From contig SCRJ01000198.1 in the NCBI GenBank assembly GCA_004298115.1, forward strand, positions 1-64,000: a stretch of 64,000 nucleotides of DNA. Reading direction: 5' to 3'. Every line of letters begins with the position of its first letter. The stretch's first letter is position 1. Shown one piece after another: positions 55,077 through 64,000 of the stretch. The translations under genes were made by a program, and so were the position numbers. The DNA comes from Acidobacteriota bacterium. Lineage in GTDB: Bacteria; Acidobacteriota; Thermoanaerobaculia; Thermoanaerobaculales; Thermoanaerobaculaceae. The notes under the pieces are model-generated. The model was not told where the DNA came from and searched no databases. It worked only from the letters and a program-made list of their open reading frames with translations.

Positions 55077-56570
55077 TCATCTGGGTCGCTGCAACGCCGC
55101 CACCTGCTCCGGCGCGTAGCCGAGAGCGGTGAAGCTCATGACGCCGTCCTTCGCGTGACAGGCGCCGCACGGCAGGCCGACCTTCCTGACGCCGTGATTC
55201 ACCGAGATGTACGAGGTGCCCGGCACCTCCATCGCCATCCACTCCCCACTCCACTTGAGGCCCCACGCCTCGTACGGCTTCATGCCGGCGTCGATCGCGG
55301 CCTTCACGTCGCCGGTCGAGTTGTAGACCTCGCGGTTCGGGGCGAGCAGCAGCGGGAAGCCCGCCATCCGCGGGTCGTCCCTGAGGAACGCCATCCCGGG
55401 GGCGGCCGACATCTTCAACTTCTTGTCGAAGAGCATCACCTGCGTCAGGGCGCGGACGGGGAAGATCCTGGCGCCGTCCGTCTTGACGTTCGCCGTCGCC
55501 CACGCCATCCAGCTCTGCGCATCCTTGCTCTTGGGCAGGTTCGCGACCCGCCAGACGTACGACGGATGACCCTTGACGATTGAATCACTCGGCACGTAGG
55601 CTCCGGGAATCGCGGGGATGCAGTCATACCTGGAAAGGGCGCTGTACTTGCCGTGGAGATCGTCCCGTATCGGCTTTCCCCAGTCCTCGTAGACGATCCC
55701 GCTCGCCTGCAGGATGTGGCACGTCTGGCACGCCAGCCTCTCGGCGTGGAGGTTGAGAGCCTCCCCGCGTTCGCCGCGGTGCGGGGCGTCCCCGTGGCAG
55801 TTCGCGCAGGCGACCACCGCATCCGGCAGGTCGTTCGCGATCATGTCGGACTCGTACTGACCCTTGGCGATCCTGTGGCGCTCGGTCGCGTGGCAGGTCG
55901 TGCAGCCGAGGCCGGCTTCGGCATGGACGTCGTTCTCCGGCGTGTACGGCGTGCCGCGCTTGTAATCGTCCGAGAACGAGTGCTCATGACACCTGAGGCA
56001 GGCCTCGGTCGTCGGTACCTTCGTGACGCTCAGCGCGGCCGTGAGGGAGGCGTCGCGCCCCCAGTGAACGCCGCCGGCGTCCTTCACCAGCGTTGCCCGC
56101 TTCTGCCAGTCGTACGTCTTCGCGTGGCACACGAGACAGTCCACGGTGTCGAGTTCGGCCTTGCCGGCCGGCCGCCCCGGCATCGGCGGGGACACCAGGG
56201 AACCGATATGGCACAGGCCGCAGCCGGCCGCCTGGACGGTCGCTCGGCCGTGGGTCGATGCGGTCCAGTTCGCGAAGACCGTGGAACCCGCCAGGGCGCA
56301 CTCGCGGTTGGCCATGCCCCACCACGATCCGTCCGGCAGCCCCTGCACGTTCCGGATCGGCGAGGCCAAGGTCCAGTGGACGGTCGTGGCGATCTGTCCG
56401 AGCGCGTCCTCGTGACACGCCGCGCACTTCTGCGCTCCCTGGTATCCGCTTTCGGCGATGACCTCATTGCCCGGGTGGACCCACCCGCGGAGCAGGGCGG
56501 GACTCGCGGGCGCCCCGGCGAGCCAGGCGAGAGGCACGAACACCCCAAGACCGATGATTCGTGTGCGCAT
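55077..56570 (-). CDS. octaheme c-type cytochrome, paralog of 48338..49750
   Basis: CAACH, CGLCH, CLVCH, CLRCH, CTTCH, CANCH, CQTCH, CGACH; 'LNLHAERLACQTCH'. Confidence 0.9.
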   Translation of the reverse strand: MRTRIIGLGVFVPLAWLAGAPASPALLRGWVHPGNEVIAESGYQGAQKCAACHEDALGQIATTVHWTLASPIRNVQGLPDGSWWGMANRECALAGSTVFANWTASTHGRATVQAAGCGLCHIGSLVSPPMPGRPAGKAELDTVDCLVCHAKTYDWQKRATLVKDAGGVHWGRDASLTAALSVTKVPTTEACLRCHEHSFSDDYKRGTPYTPENDVHAEAGLGCTTCHATERHRIAKGQYESDMIANDLPDAVVACANCHGDAPHRGERGEALNLHAERLACQTCHILQASGIVYEDWGKPIRDDLHGKYSALSRYDCIPAIPGAYVPSDSIVKGHPSYVWRVANLPKSKDAQSWMAWATANVKTDGARIFPVRALTQVMLFDKKLKMSAAPGMAFLRDDPRMAGFPLLLAPNREVYNSTGDVKAAIDAGMKPYEAWGLKWSGEWMAMEVPGTSYISVNHGVRKVGLPCGACHAKDGVMSFTALGYAPEQVAALQRPR

Positions 56571-56737
56571 GACGAATCACGTCCTTCCTGCGCCGCGTTG
56601 AGCCGGCGCGCATCGTCAGGGTGCGCTTCTGTTTGTCCTCTGCAACCGATCTTAGACCCGGGGCGGTCGACGTCAAGGGCCGCCTGGGCAAGGGCGGCAC
56701 GGGAGCCGGCTGCCGGCGGGCGCGATGCGGTCGTGTC

Positions 56738-56778
56738 TTGACAGGCTGAACATCGTCCAGTATCGTGAACGACGTTCA
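56738..56778 (+). promoter_or_regulatory. tetR promoter and palindromic operator
   Basis: TTGACA-N17-TATCGT followed by TGAACGaCGTTCA (56766-56778) overlapping the ATG. Confidence 0.65.
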
Positions 56779-57425
56779 TGGATCAGGCACGAACCCTCCG
56801 CGCCAGACACAAGGTCGAAGCCAGGGAGCTGATCCTTGCCGCGGCACGCGAGGCGTTCGTCCGGGAGGGCCACGCGGACTTCACGATGCGGGAGCTGGCG
56901 CGCCGCCTGGGGTGCTCGGCCGGGGCGATCTACCTGCACTTCGCCGGCAAGGACGAGCTCCTGCACTGCCTCGTTGAGGAGAGCTTCGCGAAGCTGCTTG
57001 ACGTGCTCGCGCAGGCGCCGGTCGGTGCGGACCCGACGGCGAACTTGAAGGCCAAGCTGCGCGCCTACGTCGATTTCGGCCTCCTCTACCCGCACCAATA
57101 CTATTTCGCCTTCCTGTTGCCGGCCGCTGCCCGGAGCGGCGAGTACGCGTCAGCCACAACGCCCCGCGAGGCGTTTGCCGTTTTGCGCCGCTCGGTGGGC
57201 GAATGCCGGTCGCGAGGCTGCATGCCGGGCGTGGACGAGGAGACGGCGAGCCAGGCGCTGTGGGCCGCGGTGCACGGCCTCACGTCGCTGCTGATCGCCA
57301 AGCCGGCTTTCCCGTGGGTGGAGAAAGAGAGGCTGATCGAAACGGTCGTCGCCATGGCCGTCGACGGCCTCGACGACGTGCCGGTGTCAGGGAGCGGAAT
57401 GGACGTTCGACATGATCGAGGGTAA
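56778..57425 (+). CDS. TetR-family regulator
   Basis: 'LILAAAREAFVREGHADFTMRELARRLGCSAGAIYLHFAGKDELLHCLVEE'. Confidence 0.9.
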   Translation: MDQARTLRARHKVEARELILAAAREAFVREGHADFTMRELARRLGCSAGAIYLHFAGKDELLHCLVEESFAKLLDVLAQAPVGADPTANLKAKLRAYVDFGLLYPHQYYFAFLLPAAARSGEYASATTPREAFAVLRRSVGECRSRGCMPGVDEETASQALWAAVHGLTSLLIAKPAFPWVEKERLIETVVAMAVDGLDDVPVSGSGMDVRHDRG

Positions 57426-58929
57426 GTCACGCGACGTGAGCATCGGCGCCGGCGCCGCGAGCTGGTTGTGTTACGCGGCCGCGGTGGCGCTTCTGCTCTT
57501 CGCCAACGGCCGCTGGGCGCTGGGACTGGCCGCGTGGCTCGCGCCGATCGTCCTGGTGCGCTTCGTGCGCACGCGGCCGGCGCGCGCCGGAGTGCCGGCC
57601 GCCTACGCCGCGCTGAGCTTGGCCTGGGCGTTCCAGTTTCGCGGGATGGTGCCGCTGCCGCCGCTCGGGTATGTGGCGCTCGCGCTCGGATTCGGCGCGA
57701 TCGGGCTCCTCCCGTTCCTGATCGATCGTTTCGTGACGGCGAGGATCGCGGGTTTCGCATCGACGCTGGCGCTTCCCAGCGCCTGGGCCGCCATCGACTT
57801 TCTCGTCGCGCGCTGGTCGCCGTACGGAAGCTGGGGCTCCCCTGCGTACTCGCAGCGCGAGAACCTGGCCCTGCTCCAGCTCCTCTCGCTGACGGGGATG
57901 TTCGGGGTCACGTTCATGCTGGGCTGGACGGCGGCGGTCTTGAACTGGGTTTGGGAACGGCGGCGGAGGTGGCCCCAGGCACGGGGCGGGGCGCTCGCTC
58001 TTGCGGCCGTCTTCGCGGCGGTCGTGCTCGGCGGCGAGGCGCGGCTGCGGCTCTTCCCCCCAACGGCTCCGACCGTGCGGGTGGCGTCCTTGTCCGCCCC
58101 CGATCTCGAGCTGTTTCCGAGCGCCGACGTGGCCCGCCGGGTCCGGTCGGGCGAGGGGTTGACGGACGCCGAGACCGCTGCGGTGCGGAACCTCGCCCGG
58201 GCGATCGCCGACAACCTGCTGCAACGCAGCGAGCGGGAGGCCCGTGCCGGCGCACGAGTGGTCGTCTGGGCCGAGACGAGCGGCTTCGTCTTCAAGGAGG
58301 ACGAGCCGGCGTTCCTCGCCCGTGGCCGCGACCTGGCGAGGGCGGAAGGGATCTACCTCGGGATGGCGTACGCGGCGTGGCGTCGCGGGGCGGCGAGGCC
58401 GCTCGAGAACACGCTCATCCTGATCGACCCGCGGGGCGAGGTCTCGTGGCGGTTCCTCAAGGCCGTCCCGGTCCCCGGACCCGAGGCGGCCGTGTCGGCG
58501 CCGGGGAACGGGAGGCTGAAGGTCGTGGCGACGCCGTTCGGCCGGTTGAGCGGCGTGGTCTGCTTCGACATGGACTTTCCGCGCCTCCTCGCCCAGGCCG
58601 GCGGCCTCGGCGTCGACATACTCCTCGTCCCGTCCGGCGATTGGCGCGCGATCGACCCGTTCCACACCGACATGGCGCGCTACCGCGCGATCGAGCAGGG
58701 GTTCAACATGGTCCGCCAGGTGAACCGGGGGCTCTCGGTCGCCGCCGACTACCAGGGGCGCGTCGTGGCTGCGATGGACCACTTCGCGACCGAGGACCGC
58801 GACCTGGTCGCTCAGGTCCCGACGCGGGGGGCGCGCACCCTCTACTCCCGGATCGGGGACGCGTTCGCCTGGGCGTGCGCCGCCGGCGCGCTCGTCCTGA
58901 TCGCGCTCGCCTCCCGCCGCCGCGGCTGA
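57412..58929 (+). CDS. lnt: apolipoprotein N-acyltransferase-like protein
   Basis: Polytopic N-terminus; nitrilase triad context 'VVWAETSG', 'LKAVPVPGPEA', 'GVVCFDMDFP'. Confidence 0.82.
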   Translation: MIEGKSRDVSIGAGAASWLCYAAAVALLLFANGRWALGLAAWLAPIVLVRFVRTRPARAGVPAAYAALSLAWAFQFRGMVPLPPLGYVALALGFGAIGLLPFLIDRFVTARIAGFASTLALPSAWAAIDFLVARWSPYGSWGSPAYSQRENLALLQLLSLTGMFGVTFMLGWTAAVLNWVWERRRRWPQARGGALALAAVFAAVVLGGEARLRLFPPTAPTVRVASLSAPDLELFPSADVARRVRSGEGLTDAETAAVRNLARAIADNLLQRSEREARAGARVVVWAETSGFVFKEDEPAFLARGRDLARAEGIYLGMAYAAWRRGAARPLENTLILIDPRGEVSWRFLKAVPVPGPEAAVSAPGNGRLKVVATPFGRLSGVVCFDMDFPRLLAQAGGLGVDILLVPSGDWRAIDPFHTDMARYRAIEQGFNMVRQVNRGLSVAADYQGRVVAAMDHFATEDRDLVAQVPTRGARTLYSRIGDAFAWACAAGALVLIALASRRRG

Positions 58930-58938
58930 CGCAAACGG

Positions 58939-60558
58939 TCACCCGCCGGTTCCCGCCGCCCGCCGCACGACGTCGAGGATCGAGCCGTCGTCGGCCTTGA
59001 CGATCTCGACTGGCTCGCCGGAGAGGTCGGGCTCCGGCATCAACGGCCCGAGTTCCCGGGCCCTCGCCATCGCCTTCGCCGCCAGCTCCTCCATCGCGAT
59101 GAGCGAGATGCCGGCGCGGGCCGCGTTCTCCCTGATCGCTGCGACGTACGGCGACCGGGAGGCCGGGTTGATGACCGCGTCCTCCTCGGTGATCACGAGG
59201 TCCACGAGCTCGCCCGGCATCGTCACCGTGTTGACGCGCTCGCGGATCGACGGGTAGCTCTGGCCGCGGCGCTTCGAGAAGCCCGCCAGGGTGGTGAAGA
59301 TGATCGTGAGCTTGGAGCGCCCGACGTTGGGGCCGCCGCCGATCCCGCCGACGAAGCGGCCGTCGTAGCCGGTGACGGTGTTGACGTTGAAGGCGCTGTC
59401 GATCTCCGCGCACGACAGCAGGGAGAAATCGAGCAGCGGCGTCAACGTGCCCTTGCAGGCCAGGTTGGCGTAGATCGAGGAGGTGACCTCCTGGTGGCCG
59501 GGGTCGGTGAGGAGCGAGTCGAACACCTCGGGGGTGGGCTGGAAGCACTGCCCGTGCAGGATCAGCTCCACCGCGCCGCGGCGCAGCATCTCGACGTGGA
59601 TCTGGGTGATCCCGCCGATCGTGAGCGAGGCCTTGAGGTGGTGCTCGGCGAAGTGATCGGAGAGCCGCTGCAGGATCGCGAGCGACGCCCCGGAGCCGGA
59701 CTGGAACGCCACCCCGTCGCGCAGCAGGCCCGCCGCCCCGAGCAGCGCCATCACGCGGTCGGCGACCGTGAGGTTGCCCGCGCTCATGATGCGGGCGAGG
59801 TCGAGGGTACCGGCGCCGATCCCGGCGGTGTCGCCCGGCTTCTCGAACGGCACGACGAAGTCCACGTGCTCCATCGAGATCGAGCGGTCGGGGAGGAAGC
59901 GGTCGAACACGGTGCCGGCGCAGACGCACGCGTAGTCGGCGTAGCGCACGTCGGCGTCGAACAGGCCGAGCGGCCCGCAGCGCTCGTCGCAGTTGCCGAG
60001 CACCCCCGAGGCGTTGCCCCAGGGGTCGGCCGCGGGGGCCGGGAAGATCGCGAGGCGCACCGGCTCGATCCCGAGCGTGATGTCGCGCTGGCGCCCGCCG
60101 TGGGTGCACCCCATGATGCACATCGGGAGGAGGGCTCCGGCCCCGGCCGCCTTCGCGAGCCCGCCGTAGGGGTTGCCGTAGACGTACGCGATCGTGCCGT
60201 CGCGGACCGCCGCGACCAGGTAATCGAGCTCGCCGAAGTAGGCGTTGCCGATGAGGCGGATCCCCTTGCGGCCCCGCCGCGTCAACTCCGCGATGACGGC
60301 ACGGAGGAAGCGGTCGCCGCCGTTGCGGTAGTAGTGCGGGAACGACACCGCGTCGCCGTCGCGCACGACGTCGAACACCCGCTCGAACGTCGTGACCTTG
60401 GAGGACCCGTCGAACGGGCGGCGGGGAACGCGGGCCGGGTGCGTCGCCTCATCCGGCATCTCGGCGTACGCGCCGGCGAACGGACGGAAGCCGCGGCCCG
60501 CGATCGTGGTCGGGACGGCGCGGCCGAGCGAGTTCGTCTGCCATCCCTCCAGTCGCAT
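58939..60558 (-). CDS. citrate lyase alpha-subunit / CoA-transferase-like protein
   Basis: 'AVSFPHYYRNGGDRFLRAV', 'GGITQIHVEMLRRGAVELILHGQCF', 'VNTVTGYDGRFVGGIGGGPNVGRSKLTIIFTTL'. Confidence 0.82.
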   Translation of the reverse strand: MRLEGWQTNSLGRAVPTTIAGRGFRPFAGAYAEMPDEATHPARVPRRPFDGSSKVTTFERVFDVVRDGDAVSFPHYYRNGGDRFLRAVIAELTRRGRKGIRLIGNAYFGELDYLVAAVRDGTIAYVYGNPYGGLAKAAGAGALLPMCIMGCTHGGRQRDITLGIEPVRLAIFPAPAADPWGNASGVLGNCDERCGPLGLFDADVRYADYACVCAGTVFDRFLPDRSISMEHVDFVVPFEKPGDTAGIGAGTLDLARIMSAGNLTVADRVMALLGAAGLLRDGVAFQSGSGASLAILQRLSDHFAEHHLKASLTIGGITQIHVEMLRRGAVELILHGQCFQPTPEVFDSLLTDPGHQEVTSSIYANLACKGTLTPLLDFSLLSCAEIDSAFNVNTVTGYDGRFVGGIGGGPNVGRSKLTIIFTTLAGFSKRRGQSYPSIRERVNTVTMPGELVDLVITEEDAVINPASRSPYVAAIRENAARAGISLIAMEELAAKAMARARELGPLMPEPDLSGEPVEIVKADDGSILDVVRRAAGTGG

Positions 60559-60653
60559 ACGCCACCTCCCCGCAGGAAGCGTAGAAGAAAAGGAAAGACT
60601 TCACAAGCAGCGCGCCCAGCCGGCGCGCTACACTCGCGCGGGGAGGGAACCCG

Positions 60654-61439
60654 GTGCCGATCATCTGTGCTTTGATCGTTGTCGCGACCGCTCACGCGGT
60701 TGCGCCGCCGTCCGTTGCCGCGCCGCTGCGCCTCGAGCGCGTGACCGTCTCGCTGCCGAGCCGCGAGGTGTTGCGGGTGACGCTGGCCGCGCCGGCCCCG
60801 CCGGTGGGACTCTCGGCCGGGATGAGCTCGCAACGCTTGACGCTCGGCGGGGTGCGGATTCCGCTCGCGACGCCGGTGGACGTGACGGTCGCGGGCGGCC
60901 TGACGCGCGCCGACTTCGACGTGCGGCTCGCCGACGTGCCCGAGGGCGTGCTCGGCCTCGACCCCAACCGCGTGCCGCTGCTGTGGGAAGGGCTCGACGG
61001 CGCCGGCGCGACGTTGCTGGCCATCGGCGCCACCGTCGACCTCGGCGACCCTGGCGAGGTCCAGTTGCCGGTCGCGGACGTCTACCACGCCTACGCCACG
61101 CTGACGGACTTCACGGTCACGCCGGGGCTCTCGGCGGTGAACGTGCACGGGCTCCTCGGCCTGTTCAACCCGTTCTCGTTCGACGTGGTCGCGACGCGCA
61201 TCGAGCTGACGGTCAAGGTCGGGACGCAGACGGTGCTGGCGACGACGAGGCCCGGCTTTCGGTTGCGTGCCGGGCGGAGGAGCGACGTGCTGGTGGACCA
61301 GGACGTACCGCTCGCGGACGCCGCCGGAGGGGTCGGGGCGTTCCTGCGCGGCGAGCCGGCCGTGCTGGAAGGGATGCTCGTCCTGCGCACGCCGCAGGGC
61401 GACCGGGCCGTTCCATTGCACATGGGAGTGCAGCGGTGA
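60654..61439 (+). CDS. exported LEA14-like (LEA type 2) protein
   Basis: 'VNVHGLLGLFNPFSFDVVATRIELTVKVG'. Confidence 0.55.
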   Translation: MPIICALIVVATAHAVAPPSVAAPLRLERVTVSLPSREVLRVTLAAPAPPVGLSAGMSSQRLTLGGVRIPLATPVDVTVAGGLTRADFDVRLADVPEGVLGLDPNRVPLLWEGLDGAGATLLAIGATVDLGDPGEVQLPVADVYHAYATLTDFTVTPGLSAVNVHGLLGLFNPFSFDVVATRIELTVKVGTQTVLATTRPGFRLRAGRRSDVLVDQDVPLADAAGGVGAFLRGEPAVLEGMLVLRTPQGDRAVPLHMGVQR

Positions 61440-63409
61440 AGGTGGGTGAGCCGGGGAAGGCAACGGTGACGGCGCCCATCAAGCCTGCGTACCGCTTTCG
61501 CGCCGTGCCGTCGTTCAGTCGCTGGGCGTTCCTCAGCTTCGTCGCGGCCGGCGCCATCAGCGTCGGTTGCGGTCCGGCCAAGGTCCAGCTCTGGTCCGGG
61601 CAGTGGGCGCGCTACCACGTTGGCTCCACCTGGGAGCACGGCGTGACGCCGAGCGACGGGCAGCGGTTCGAGGTCAAGGGGCGCAACTACACCTTCCGCG
61701 CCCACGCGATCAACTCTGCGAGCAACGAGGGGCAGGTGCGGATCGATGGCGCCGGCGGCTCGCGCGCCTGGAGACTCCCGCCAGGGGCGGCCGAGGACCT
61801 CGATTGGACGGTCCCGAGCGCGGGTTGGTACGCGGTTTCGGTTTCCCCGGGCTTGGTCCTTGGCGAGCCCCGTCTGGTGAGGCCCCGGCGGAACGCCCCC
61901 CTCGTCGTGCTGCTCCTCGCCGATACGCTGCGCGGCGACCACGTGAACGAGACGCTCACGCCGCGCCTCCTTGCCGCGTTCCGGGGCGGCGAGCGATTCA
62001 CCGACGCCACGTCCAACGCCTCATGGACCCTGCCCTCGGTGGCGAGCCTGTTCACGTCGCGCCCCACCATCGAGCTCACGGCCGTCGACGGCGGGCTGGT
62101 TGCGATCCCCGAGGGAGTGACGTCGTGGGCCGAAGCGCTGCGGGCACGGGGTTTTTGCGGCGGCGCCGTGGTGGCCAACTTCACCGTCAACGTCCCCAAC
62201 GATTTCGGAAAGGGCTTCGACACCTTCGTCGTGCCGGCGAAGTACGGCCCGAAGGGTCATCCCGAGGCGGCGCAGGTCCTCGGTCAAGCGCGGTCGTGGC
62301 TGCGCGCCCACCGGGGTGAGCCCGCCTTCCTCTACCTCCAGTTCATGGACCAGCACGAGCCGTACCACGACCACGAGGGCAACATGCCAGCGATGGCCCC
62401 GATCGAGCCGCTCGCGAGCCGGGCGCGGGAGGCGAGCCCCGAGGAGACCCGCCAGCGGAAGGACGCCTATGCGGCCACCGTCCGGTACCTCGATCGCCAA
62501 CTCGGCCCGTTCCTCGCCGAGCTTCCCCCGCAAGCGGTGGTGGCCTTCACCGCCGACCACGGCGAGGCGTTCGGCGAGCACGGGGCATGGGGGCACGGCC
62601 TCAACCTGTACCGGGAGGCGCTCCACGTGCCGCTGCTCGTGCGGGGACCTGGCGTCCCGGCGAAGGTCGAACGCGGGCCGGTTCAACTCCTCGATCTCAT
62701 CCCCACGCTCCTCGACCTCGAAGGGTGCCCGCTGCCCGCCGGGATGTTGGGCCGCACGCTGCTGCGCGGCGGCTCCTCCGAGCCTGCCGTCGCGGTGACG
62801 TTCGGCGCCGGGCCTCTGCGCTGGCTGTGGCGAGACGGGACGCACGTGGTGCTCGTCCACACCCGTCCGCAACCGGGGCTCGCTCCGGAGGCGGAGGTCA
62901 AGATGCAGGAGGAGCGGCCTCTCCCCATCGGGGTGTTCCGCTTCGACCTCGAACGCGACCCCAATGAGGAGCATCCCGAGCCGCCGGACCCGGCCACGCT
63001 CACCGCGGCCGCGCGCGTGTTCGCAATCAGCGTAGGTCGGCTGGTGCCCGGCTTGCAGGTGATGAGCGTCGGCCAGAGGGGGCCTGCCGTCGTCTCGTTC
63101 CGCACCCCCGAGGCTGTTCACGTGGCTCAGGCCTTCAGCACCACCGCAACTCAGGTCACGCTGAGCGGCGACCGCGTCGAGGTGAGGTGGGACGACGCCC
63201 CTCCGTTCGGGCTCGTCGCGTTTTCGGCCGGCAGTCCGGTACGACCCGCTCAGGTGGCCGGCACCCCGTGGCGTTGGTTCGGGGACACCGGCGACGTCCG
63301 CATCGACGGGCCAGGCGCGTTCCTCTGGTGGAACCAGCGCAACGCATCGCTGCAACGAGGCTACGAGGAGACGCTGAAACGCCTGCGCAGTCTGGGCTAC
63401 ATTCCGTAA
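61436..63409 (+). CDS. sulfatase-like hydrolase
   Basis: 'LLADTLRGDHVNETLTPRL', 'FLYLQFMDQHEPYHDHEGN', 'VAFTADHGEAFGEHGAWGHG'; GTG start overlaps upstream stop. Confidence 0.85.
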   Translation: MKVGEPGKATVTAPIKPAYRFRAVPSFSRWAFLSFVAAGAISVGCGPAKVQLWSGQWARYHVGSTWEHGVTPSDGQRFEVKGRNYTFRAHAINSASNEGQVRIDGAGGSRAWRLPPGAAEDLDWTVPSAGWYAVSVSPGLVLGEPRLVRPRRNAPLVVLLLADTLRGDHVNETLTPRLLAAFRGGERFTDATSNASWTLPSVASLFTSRPTIELTAVDGGLVAIPEGVTSWAEALRARGFCGGAVVANFTVNVPNDFGKGFDTFVVPAKYGPKGHPEAAQVLGQARSWLRAHRGEPAFLYLQFMDQHEPYHDHEGNMPAMAPIEPLASRAREASPEETRQRKDAYAATVRYLDRQLGPFLAELPPQAVVAFTADHGEAFGEHGAWGHGLNLYREALHVPLLVRGPGVPAKVERGPVQLLDLIPTLLDLEGCPLPAGMLGRTLLRGGSSEPAVAVTFGAGPLRWLWRDGTHVVLVHTRPQPGLAPEAEVKMQEERPLPIGVFRFDLERDPNEEHPEPPDPATLTAAARVFAISVGRLVPGLQVMSVGQRGPAVVSFRTPEAVHVAQAFSTTATQVTLSGDRVEVRWDDAPPFGLVAFSAGSPVRPAQVAGTPWRWFGDTGDVRIDGPGAFLWWNQRNASLQRGYEETLKRLRSLGYIP

Positions 63410-63569
63410 CGCCTCGACGTCACCGGTTTGGGGCCGGCCGCAACGACGTCCGAGGCGGCCGGGCGCCGGCTGTGGAAACCCACGAGGTTCTTCGGTGGAG
63501 GGAGGGATCCGTCCAACCACTTCCGTCATGCTGTGGGTGGCGAAACCTGCAGCAGGGAAGGAGGCAAGG

Positions 63570-63790
63570 ATGGGCCTGCACCGGAATGCCCGAAGCTGCT
63601 CCGCGAGTCGAGCGGTGCCGGTCGAGCGAGTGGCGAAGCTGGGGTGGACAGTCCGAGCGGCGGCGGAGTCGTTGGGGATGCGTGAGCGGCGGGCGTGCGT
63701 GTGGCCCGCGCGGTTCCGGACGGAAGGCGAAGTGGGTCCGCAGGATCGCTCATCGCGGCCGCGGCGATGGCCGGACGACGGGTTCCCCCA
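63570..63790 (+). pseudogene. IS481-type transposase N-terminal fragment
   Basis: 'MGLHRNARSCSASRAVPVERVAKLGWTVRAAAESLGMRERRACVWPARFRTEGEVGPQDRSSRPRR' fits the IS481 HTH N-terminus, then loses similarity. Confidence 0.7.
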
Positions 63791-63892
63791 GCCGTCGCGC
63801 AGCGCCGGCAGCATCGCCTCGACGACCCGGGGGCCTGCCGGCGTCTCGGCGTTGTTGCCGCGATAGGTAGGGTTGCGGCCCGATCCGTTCAC
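63755..63892 (-). pseudogene. cysteine desulfurase (NifS/IscS) N-terminal fragment
   Basis: 'YRGNNAETPAGPRVVEAMLPALRDGWGNPSSGHRRGRDE' resembles 'YLDNNATTPVDPRVLEAMLPYL...GNPSSxH'. Confidence 0.7.
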
Positions 63893-63959
63893 GTTGCCAT
63901 GAAGATGAGCCGCCGCGATCGCGTGGCAACCCGGTCCGGGTCGGGGTACACTCCGGCGA

Positions 63960-64000
63960 ATGGCGCCTCCCGCCCTCTGGGTCTACCGCGCGCTCATGGC
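63960..64000 (+). CDS. truncated CDS start, possibly Kdo transferase (WaaA/KdtA-like)
   Basis: Only 'MAPPALWVYRALM' visible at the window edge. Confidence 0.25.
   Translation, partial: MAPPALWVYRALM

Noticed and set aside
62021-63892. 623-aa minus-strand ORF opposite the sulfatase
   Set aside because: Shadow ORF; only its first ~45 codons (cysteine desulfurase remnant) look real.

Overview
High-GC bacterial chromosome segment. The VWFA-related Acidobacterial-type proteins suggest an Acidobacteriota-like diderm (inference). Most of the window is ordinary host DNA: aspS, glgB, ispH, aroC, pcm, a dacB-like PBP4, an Lnt-like acyltransferase, a CitF-like protein, peptidases, and a porin/multiheme cytochrome c locus. 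The accessory core is a ~12.35 kb element integrated in the 3' end of a tRNA-Leu(CAA) gene (31532..43934). It is bounded by a 58-nt direct repeat and carries a tyrosine integrase, an AlpA/Xis-like HTH protein, a DnaB-N/RepA-type helicase and a tape-measure module. I see no capsid, portal or large-terminase gene, so it looks like a phage satellite or a reduced prophage. The most interesting signal is a paired motif, GGTTCAACC-N2-GGTTCAACC with an 11-bp period. It occurs once upstream of (or next to) each of the five apparent transcription units of the element and looks like an element-wide operator or arm-site system. Other points of interest: tandem truncated tRNA-Leu copies next to the attachment site, a structured leader in front of the cytochrome locus, a sortase/LPKTA pair, heptamer arrays between convergent genes, and an IS481/cysteine desulfurase scar at the right end. 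All family calls come from reading the translated sequences; no database search was run.
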